NCBI GenBank assembly: GCA_903912435.1
Contig: CAIWHI010000005.1
Coordinates: 1 to 12,144, forward strand
From: an uncultured Bacteroidota bacterium
GTDB taxonomy: Bacteria > Bacteroidota > Bacteroidia > Chitinophagales > Chitinophagaceae
DNA: 12,144 nt
Direction: 5' to 3'
Below are positions 6,837 to 12,144 of the stretch, in pieces; within the stretch, counting starts at the first letter, position 1; each line of letters begins with the position of its first letter. Under the pieces are notes generated by a model that saw nothing but the letters and a program-made list of their open reading frames with translations, made no database searches and was not told the DNA's origin. The position numbers and the translations under genes were made by a program.

Positions 6837-7368
6837 TTTATAAGAGTTATCGCTGTAAAATTACTTTTTTAATTTGTGTTTCAATGGCTCTGCTAAATAT
6901 TTCCCAAAAGGAAAACATTAATGCTGTTACCTAATCATTAATAATCAGCGTTTTTCATTGTAAACACAAAGAAAACCACTGGCAAAATGTTTTCCATTTC
7001 CACCAAGGTTGCCCTCAATGGTTGAAAATACGGAAATTATTCAAACTAGCAATACTTTCACCTATAAATTTCAACTCAACAAGGTAAAATTGAATCAAAA
7101 CGCCCTCATAACACAATTTATCCCTATGCACTACATTCTAAAAACAAAACTTTTACCCTTATTAATTACTTACTGTTTTATTGGTTATTATTGCCTGTAT
7201 TAGTAGACAGCTAAAATTTCAAAACCGTTTGGTCTATTAAAAAATAGGCTACCAAAAATATGATTTTTCTAAAATATTTTACAATAATACGCAAAATTAA
7301 TTTTCCACAAAGCCCTAATAAATTTTTTACCTTCTATAATATTGTATTTTTACATTGTTAATCGTTCA
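6837..7368. other. Divergent intergenic region between the barrel gene and ftsK
   Basis: About 530 AT-rich bases with no supported gene. A 64-codon plus-strand frame at 7009-7203 starts with TTG and has no recognisable family. Visible structure includes a candidate minus-strand promoter near 6856-6884 and a 10-base inverted repeat, ggaaaacatt (6910-6919) with aatgttttcc (6986-6995). There is also a bulged hairpin, ttggtctatt (7229-7238) with aatag-gct-accaa (7243-7255). The ftsK promoter must lie here, but I find no good TAnnTTTG match before its start. Confidence 0.6.
6856..6884 (-). promoter_or_regulatory. Candidate promoter for the PorP/SprF-like gene
   Basis: On the minus strand, TAATTTTA (6856-6863) is one base off TAnnTTTG. 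A TTG (6882-6884) lies 18 bases upstream of it, near the expected -33 place. The leader to the ATG at 6836 would be short, roughly 15 bases. Confidence 0.35.
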
Positions 7369-10155
7369 ATGGCAAGCACGCTCAAAAATAAGAAAACAGC
7401 ACCTCCTGCGCAGGATAGTGACTTAACTGCATTAAATATTGATAGGCAAAGACAGATAAGGCTGGGTTTTGGCATTTTTTTTATGCTCACCGGTATCTTT
7501 ACCTGTATATCTATCATCAGCTATTATTTTAACTGGACTGCTGACCAGGATAATCTTATTTCTGATACCCCACTTTTTCAATTCCTGTTTTTCGATCACC
7601 GCCCGGTTGCTAATTGGGGTGGCAGAATGGGAGCTGCAATTTCGCACATACTGGTTTATAAAGGGGCGGGCATTGCTTCTATGGTAGTTGGTATTGCCAT
7701 TGCTGCAATAGGCCTCCACCTGATTTATGAGAAAAAGGTGGTACCCTTATTAAGATATCTCCGCTGGGTGTCTATTTTAATACTATTATTAGCACCGATC
7801 CTTACCTATTTTTTCCCTAATAGTTCTTTCCCAATTGGAGGCTCACTGGGAAATATTACTATTGAATATTTCAACGGGCTTATAGGTCGCATGGGCACGG
7901 GTATGCTATTATTATCTACTGTTTTATTTTTTGTATTTGCCATTTTTGCTCTGGACATCAGCCCCTTACTTAAAAAGATGAATGAGCAGGCGCAAAGAAT
8001 GAAGGCAGCACTTGCCCCACAACCTGTATTCAATACACCTGAAGACAATCCTGAAAACCAGACTGAAGAAGAAAGCCAGCCTACTGTTTTGGTAACAACC
8101 CCTGAAAGCCACAAACACATTATTGGTGCTGCTGAAGATGAAACCGACAAACAACCTTTCGTTGTAAATAAAATTGCCAACCAGCTTACCGGCAAAACAG
8201 AGAATATACCGCTGGTGATTAATGATACAAGGGCTAAGAAAGAATGGGATATGGCCATTTCTGAAAAACCTGTAGAAAAACCTGCAGATAATCAGGCTTC
8301 AAGAGTATTTGTGACAGACACGGCCAAACCAATTGCCCCAAAACAGGAAGAACTGGTAGAGGATAGCGACTACGAAGCTTACAAAAAATATCTGGAAGAA
8401 AAAGAAGCCAGCCTGCAAAATGCAAGAAAAGCACAGCAAGCCAGCATTATTACACCACTACCACCAAAACAGGCAGAACCAGAAATAATTGACGAAGCTG
8501 ATGATTTTGATGAAATAGACGACTTTGAAGATGACCTGGACGATGAGGAGATGGAAGAAGAGGAAGAACCGGGCTTTACATTTGAAGTAGTGCAACAAGC
8601 TGAAAAGCCCGCCATTAAGCATGGCTCGCATATTGCCATCAATAGTAATGAACCCTATGCACCTGAACTAGACCTACCCGACTATAGATTCCCTACACTG
8701 AACCTGCTTGAAGAACGTGCTACCGAAACTATTGCCCTGGATAAGGACGAACTGGAGAAAAACAAAACACAGATTATACAAACCCTACGCAGCTTTGGTA
8801 TAGAAATTCAAAGTATTAAAGCTACTGTAGGTCCAACAGTAACCTTATATGAAATTGTACCTGCAGAGGGTGTACGCATATCTAAAATCAGGAATCTTGA
8901 GGATGATATTGCCCTGAACCTCGCAGCCCTTGGCATTCGTATCATAGCACCTATACCCGGTAAGGGAACTATAGGCATTGAGGTACCAAATGCCAATAAG
9001 CAAATAGTATCAATGCGTACCCTGATATCGAGCGACAAGTTTGTGAATAACAAAATGAGCCTGCCTATAGCATTGGGTAAGAAAATAGATAATGAAAATT
9101 ACATAGTGGACCTGGCTACCATGCCTCACCTGCTTATGGCCGGTGCTACTGGTCAGGGTAAATCGGTAGGTATTAATGCGATCCTGGTATCTCTACTCTA
9201 TAAGAAGCACCCATCGCAATTGAAATTTGTGATGATTGACCCTAAAAAGGTGGAGTTATCTATTTATCGTGTTATTGAAAAGCACTTCCTGGCCAAACTG
9301 CCTAATGAGGATGAACCGATTATTACCGATACCAAAAAGGTAATTAATACGCTCAACTCATTGTGCATTGAAATGGATAACCGCTACGACCTGCTCAAAG
9401 AGGCCGGGGCACGCAATATTAAGGAGTACAACGAAAAATTCATCAGCCGGAAACTCAACCCTGAAAAGGGCCATAAATACCTGCCATTCATAGTGCTGGT
9501 AGTGGATGAGTTTGCCGACCTGATTATGACTGCCGGCAAAGAGGTGGAAATGCCTATTGCCCGTTTGGCTCAGTTGGCCCGTGCCATTGGTATACACCTG
9601 ATTATTGCCACCCAGCGTCCATCTGTGAACGTAATTACTGGTACCATCAAAGCCAACTTCCCTGCCCGTCTAGCCTTTAAGGTATCGGCCAAGGTGGACT
9701 CCCGCACCATTCTGGATGCCGGCGGTGCAGAGCAACTGATAGGTCGTGGTGACATGCTGCTTTCTTTTGGTAGCGAGTTGCTGCGTATACAGTGTGCATT
9801 TGTTGATACCCCCGAGGTAGAAAAAGTGGTAGACTATATAGGTGAGCAACGCGGTTATTTATCAGCCTTCGAACTGCCTGAATATGAGGGTGAAGATGGA
9901 GAGGATGCAAAAGAAGTGGACCTATCGAACAGGGACAAACTGTTTGAAGACTGTGCAAGGCTGGTGGTACAAATGCAGTCAGGCAGCACATCGAACCTAC
10001 AACGCAGGCTAAACCTGGGTTACAACCGTGCAGGCCGTATTATGGACCAACTGGAATCAGCAGGCATAGTAGGTCCTGCCCAGGGCAGCAAACCCCGTGA
10101 TGTGTATTTCAAAACCGAAATGGAGCTTGAAGAGTTTTTGATGTCGCTTGATTAG
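7369..10155 (+). CDS. ftsK: DNA translocase FtsK
   Basis: A septum-bound ATPase that pumps chromosomal DNA during division and helps resolve chromosome dimers. With the ATG at 7369 it has 928 residues; an upstream TTG at 7342 would add nine, but the ATG is preferred. Four membrane helices lie at about 33-54, 99-120, 133-149 and 175-195. A poorly conserved linker follows (about 196-430), with a strongly acidic patch at about 371-403. The motor has the alpha/beta RecA-like core with Walker A GATGQGKS at 592-599, Walker B IVLVVDE at 708-714 and the IIATQRPS motif after it. The winged-helix gamma domain at about 860-922 (RRLNLGYNRAGRIMDQLE) would read KOPS-like polar sequences. It is full length, with a shorter linker than E. 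coli FtsK. It is transcribed away from the barrel gene, and trmH follows 144 bases downstream. No clear terminator separates ftsK from trmH. Confidence 0.96.
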   Translation: MASTLKNKKTAPPAQDSDLTALNIDRQRQIRLGFGIFFMLTGIFTCISIISYYFNWTADQDNLISDTPLFQFLFFDHRPVANWGGRMGAAISHILVYKGAGIASMVVGIAIAAIGLHLIYEKKVVPLLRYLRWVSILILLLAPILTYFFPNSSFPIGGSLGNITIEYFNGLIGRMGTGMLLLSTVLFFVFAIFALDISPLLKKMNEQAQRMKAALAPQPVFNTPEDNPENQTEEESQPTVLVTTPESHKHIIGAAEDETDKQPFVVNKIANQLTGKTENIPLVINDTRAKKEWDMAISEKPVEKPADNQASRVFVTDTAKPIAPKQEELVEDSDYEAYKKYLEEKEASLQNARKAQQASIITPLPPKQAEPEIIDEADDFDEIDDFEDDLDDEEMEEEEEPGFTFEVVQQAEKPAIKHGSHIAINSNEPYAPELDLPDYRFPTLNLLEERATETIALDKDELEKNKTQIIQTLRSFGIEIQSIKATVGPTVTLYEIVPAEGVRISKIRNLEDDIALNLAALGIRIIAPIPGKGTIGIEVPNANKQIVSMRTLISSDKFVNNKMSLPIALGKKIDNENYIVDLATMPHLLMAGATGQGKSVGINAILVSLLYKKHPSQLKFVMIDPKKVELSIYRVIEKHFLAKLPNEDEPIITDTKKVINTLNSLCIEMDNRYDLLKEAGARNIKEYNEKFISRKLNPEKGHKYLPFIVLVVDEFADLIMTAGKEVEMPIARLAQLARAIGIHLIIATQRPSVNVITGTIKANFPARLAFKVSAKVDSRTILDAGGAEQLIGRGDMLLSFGSELLRIQCAFVDTPEVEKVVDYIGEQRGYLSAFELPEYEGEDGEDAKEVDLSNRDKLFEDCARLVVQMQSGSTSNLQRRLNLGYNRAGRIMDQLESAGIVGPAQGSKPRDVYFKTEMELEEFLMSLD

Positions 10156-10220
10156 GGAATAAGTAAAAGGGCCATTGAGCTATTGTTCTATAAATTTACA
10201 TTGACAATTATTCCCGTTTA

Positions 10221-10293
10221 TGTTTTAACTTTTGACTTTTAACTTTTGACTTACCCCTCACTGTTTTAACTTTTGACTTTTAACTTTTGACTT
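10221..10293 (+). repeat. 41-base-period repeat of heptamers in front of trmH
   Basis: A 32-base segment at 10221-10252 recurs without change at 10262-10293, a period of 41. Inside each copy the heptamers TTTTAAC and TTTTGAC alternate twice. The spacer between copies is acccctcac. The second copy ends six bases before the trmH ATG, so the repeat fills the untranslated leader or promoter. The words TTTTG and TAACTTTTG resemble, but do not exactly match, the -33 and -7 elements of Bacteroidota promoters. Confidence 0.95.
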
Positions 10294-10299
10294 TGCAAC

Positions 10300-10884
10300 A
10301 TGACACCTGAAAGGGAAGCTAAAATAAATAATGTAATCAATTATCGCCAGGCCGGATTGGCGATAGTTTTGGAAAACGTTCATGATCCACACAATATATC
10401 AGCCGTAATGCGCACCTGCGATGCTGTAGGCATACAGGATGTGTATGTACTAACAACTATAATGCCCAGGCATGAGAAATTCATGAAAACAAGTGCTGCA
10501 AGTGCACTTGGATGGTTGACAATACACCAGTACGACAATACAGTAGAATGCATGATGGCCGTGAAGAAAAAGCATGGTAAAATTTATGCAACCCACCTGG
10601 GAGTAGAATCATGTTCCTTATACGACCTAAACTTCACAGAAGGGGTTGCATTGGTATTCGGGAATGAGCATGCTGGAGTTACCAAAGAATGTCTTTCCTA
10701 TTGTGATGGTAATTTTATCATACCCCAATTTGGCATGGTGCAGTCGCTCAATATTTCTGTTGCCTGTGCTATATCGCTTTACGAGGCCATGAGGCAACGC
10801 ATGAATGCGGGCTTATATGATGGCACACCTAGCCTTGAGGCAGAGGAAATAAAAGTATTGAAGAGAAAATGGAGAATTTACTAA
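10300..10884 (+). CDS. trmH: tRNA (guanosine-18-2'-O)-methyltransferase TrmH
   Basis: A SPOUT-class (SpoU family) enzyme that methylates the 2'-hydroxyl of G18 in the tRNA D-loop with S-adenosylmethionine. It acts in the cytoplasm, typically as a dimer with a trefoil-knot active site. Motif 1 is ENVHDPHNISAVMRT at 25-39, with N32 and the catalytic-type R38. Motif 2 is LVFGNEHAGVT at 118-128. Motif 3 is IIPQFGMVQSLNISVA at 140-155. The N-terminus and the end (EAMRQRMNAGLYDG) closely resemble E. coli TrmH from memory (MVQSLNVSVA, EAQRQRQNAGMY). It has 194 residues against about 229 in E. coli and lacks most of the C-terminal extension. A broader SpoU role on another RNA cannot be excluded. It starts six bases after a perfect repeat array and is convergent with the receiver gene, 12 bases apart. 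Confidence 0.9.
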   Translation: MTPEREAKINNVINYRQAGLAIVLENVHDPHNISAVMRTCDAVGIQDVYVLTTIMPRHEKFMKTSAASALGWLTIHQYDNTVECMMAVKKKHGKIYATHLGVESCSLYDLNFTEGVALVFGNEHAGVTKECLSYCDGNFIIPQFGMVQSLNISVACAISLYEAMRQRMNAGLYDGTPSLEAEEIKVLKRKWRIY

Positions 10885-10896
10885 GGCAGCTAATAC

Positions 10897-11331
10897 CTAC
10901 TGTAATTTGTTCTTCAGGCCGGGAGTCTTTTGAATAGTATTCCAGATTACTGTATAGAGGTATTCAGGGTCATAAGGTTGGTAAACGATATCAGATATAC
11001 TAAGCCCGGAGAAGTCAGACCTTATTTCGTTTGATTTATCTGATGTCACAACTATTATGGGTATTGTGGGATTGAATTTCCTTATTTCTTTGGTAGCGGT
11101 CATTCCGTCCATCACTGGCATATGCACATCCATCAATACAATATCAAAATCACCATTCCTCACCAAATCAACAGCCATCTGACCATCCTCAGCATTAACC
11201 ACCCTGGCATTAAGATTAGATAATATCTTCTGGCCAATGAGGAAGACAAGCTCATCATTTTCGGCCATCAATATTTTTATATTATTGAGGTCAGGTACTA
11301 TTTTCCTGTGTTTTGGTTGTTTATTTTCCAT
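10897..11331 (-). CDS. Stand-alone response-regulator receiver with altered active site
   Basis: A 144-residue protein with one CheY-like receiver domain (about 18-140) and no output domain, after a basic N-terminal stretch of about 17 residues. The expected phospho-acceptor is D68 in IVLMDVHMPVMDG, and the conserved Thr/Ser position is T96 in VVTSD. Two usual residues are changed. The acidic pair near the start reads E24-N25 (AENDE, where AEDNE is usual), so one magnesium-binding Asp is Asn. The lysine normally found before Pro in the KP motif is Gln (YQPYDP, Q118, codon CAA). Such receivers often signal weakly, are not phosphorylated, or act through binding. No histidine kinase is encoded nearby, so its partner is unknown. 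It is convergent with trmH, 12 bases apart, and no terminator is evident between the two. Confidence 0.9.
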   Translation of the reverse strand: MENKQPKHRKIVPDLNNIKILMAENDELVFLIGQKILSNLNARVVNAEDGQMAVDLVRNGDFDIVLMDVHMPVMDGMTATKEIRKFNPTIPIIVVTSDKSNEIRSDFSGLSISDIVYQPYDPEYLYTVIWNTIQKTPGLKNKLQ

Positions 11332-11927
11332 TAATAGTGATAATATTTACCGTAACAATCTAGTAATCAACAAACTATAAGGTGTAAAGCTGGGAAATAG
11401 GAAAATAGCATGTTAATAGTTAACACGAATATAGCAATTTTATTCTTTTTTCATAAAAAATAGTCACTTATCCTGCCATTTTTTTATCTACGGAGTGCAC
11501 CTTTTACCATTATATGACAAGAGCGGATTAAATTGAATTTTACAGGGTAATTTATTATAAACCAGGCAATAGAATGCCCTTGAGGATAGGATAAAAACCA
11601 TTTTCTAATAAAAAGCAGTACTAGCGCAAGTCCATTTCTGCATCTGAATTAAGATAGTCGAGATATAATCTAGCTCTATCTCCGAAATGATCTGAATGTT
11701 TTCATGTTTGAAATTACGAAATGTATTTCAATGAACATAAGCAGCTCGAAATTTATCCAGCCACCCCAATTTGATACAAATAGGACCAATTAAGCAAAAC
11801 TCAATCCGATTGAGCCGATTTCACACAATTTGAATAGTTCCTATTTACAAAGGAAAAAGACCGATTTATACAATTATCCATCCCAGCATCGAAATAATTT
11901 TGTGTAATAATCATAAAATAAGAAATC
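11332..11927. other. Intergenic region with small palindromes
   Basis: About 600 AT-rich bases without a supported gene on either strand. It separates the minus-strand receiver gene from the plus-strand DUF2141 gene, so it should hold promoters for both. A perfect hairpin, ctcaat-ccg-attgag (11800-11814), lies inside a wider inverted pair, aaatagga (11778-11785) and tcctattt (11839-11846). The word caatttga occurs twice (11767-11774 and 11826-11833). I see no transfer RNA, terminator or mobile-element gene. Confidence 0.6.
11895..11902 (+). promoter_or_regulatory. Candidate -7 promoter box for the DUF2141 gene
   Basis: TAATTTTG is an exact match to TAnnTTTG, 26 bases before the first possible ATG (11928) and 53 before the second (11955). 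The -33 element is poor (attat near 11873-11877). Confidence 0.45.
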
Positions 11928-12144
11928 ATGACTCAATTTAAAAACGCAATCAATATGAAGTTTTCAAACACTCTTATCGGATTAGCTTAACTGCTCTGCT
12001 TAAATGGATTTGCCCAAAAATGTACTATTTCCGTTACCGTAAACAACTTTAAAAATAACAATGGCACTTGCTGGGTTAGTTTGTATAAAACAGCAAATGG
12101 ATTTCCCAAAGATACTTCTAAAGCCGTCAAAACCCAAAAGGTTA
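11928..12144 (+). pseudogene. DUF2141 family secreted protein, in-frame stop in signal peptide, cut by window edge
   Basis: ATG codons at 11928 and 11955 are in one frame. From 11955 the translation is MKFSNTLIGLA, a TAA stop at 11988-11990, then LLCLNGFAQKC and a domain-like stretch (CTISVTVNNF, WVSLYKTANGFPKD) reading open to the window edge. That stretch fits the DUF2141 pattern, a small beta-rich secreted domain whose members usually have a signal peptide and the words VxVxGxKxxKG...VALY...GFP. If TAA were TTA (Leu) the protein would have a normal signal peptide cut before or after GFAQ. So this is either a recent one-base nonsense mutation, a sequencing error, or a gene read by rare suppression. 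The right end is incomplete, so the rest cannot be judged. The function of DUF2141 proteins is not established. Confidence 0.75.

Noticed and set aside
7009..7203. 64-codon frame with a hydrophobic C-terminal half in the ftsK intergenic region
   Set aside because: TTG start, AT-rich biased composition and no family resemblance. The hydrophobic stretch is expected from T-rich DNA.
7806..8258. 150-codon minus-strand frame opposite ftsK
   Set aside because: Shadow of the ftsK linker coding sequence, low complexity and no independent support.
10155..10215. Inverted pair gggaataa / ttattccc after ftsK as a terminator
   Set aside because: The arms are 45 bases apart and no proper T run follows directly, so it is unlikely to act as an intrinsic terminator.

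Overview
The window looks like chromosomal DNA of a Bacteroidota bacterium, most likely of the Chitinophagaceae/Sphingobacteriia type. The evidence is a PorP/SprF-like outer-membrane barrel next to a TPR / beta-propeller / CRD / OmpA protein of the PorE type (both tied to type IX secretion and gliding), AT-rich intergenic DNA, no clear Shine-Dalgarno sequences, and several upstream boxes resembling the Bacteroidota promoter core TAnnTTTG. The rank below phylum is inference.

Layout. Positions 1-669 hold no convincing gene but are full of repeats. There is a pair of GTAG-headed imperfect palindromes facing each other around a third long palindrome (a REP/BIME-like unit), and two diverged direct-repeat families. 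From 670 to 6836 six genes lie on the minus strand. In transcription order they are a PorP/SprF-like barrel, a PorE-like multidomain OmpA protein, a small GlsB/YeaQ/YmgE membrane protein, prmA, plsY, and a spermidine-synthase-fold methyltransferase-like protein whose start is not an ATG. Intrinsic terminators separate several of them, so this is a run of short transcripts rather than one operon. After a roughly 530-base divergent intergenic region come ftsK and trmH on the plus strand. The DNA between these two holds a perfect 41-base-period repeat built of heptamers and ending 6 bases before the trmH start. A stand-alone receiver-domain protein, convergent with trmH, lacks two of the residues normally conserved in receivers. 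After about 600 bases without a gene, the right edge holds the start of a DUF2141-family secreted protein with an in-frame stop in its signal peptide.

Function. PorP/SprF and the PorE-like protein probably work together in the outer membrane and periplasm. PlsY makes lysophosphatidate for phospholipid synthesis, PrmA methylates ribosomal protein L11, TrmH methylates tRNA, and FtsK moves DNA at the division septum. The window is mainly housekeeping, and I see no complete novel system. The best leads are the REP/BIME-like unit, the repeat-filled trmH leader, the altered receiver and the interrupted DUF2141 gene.
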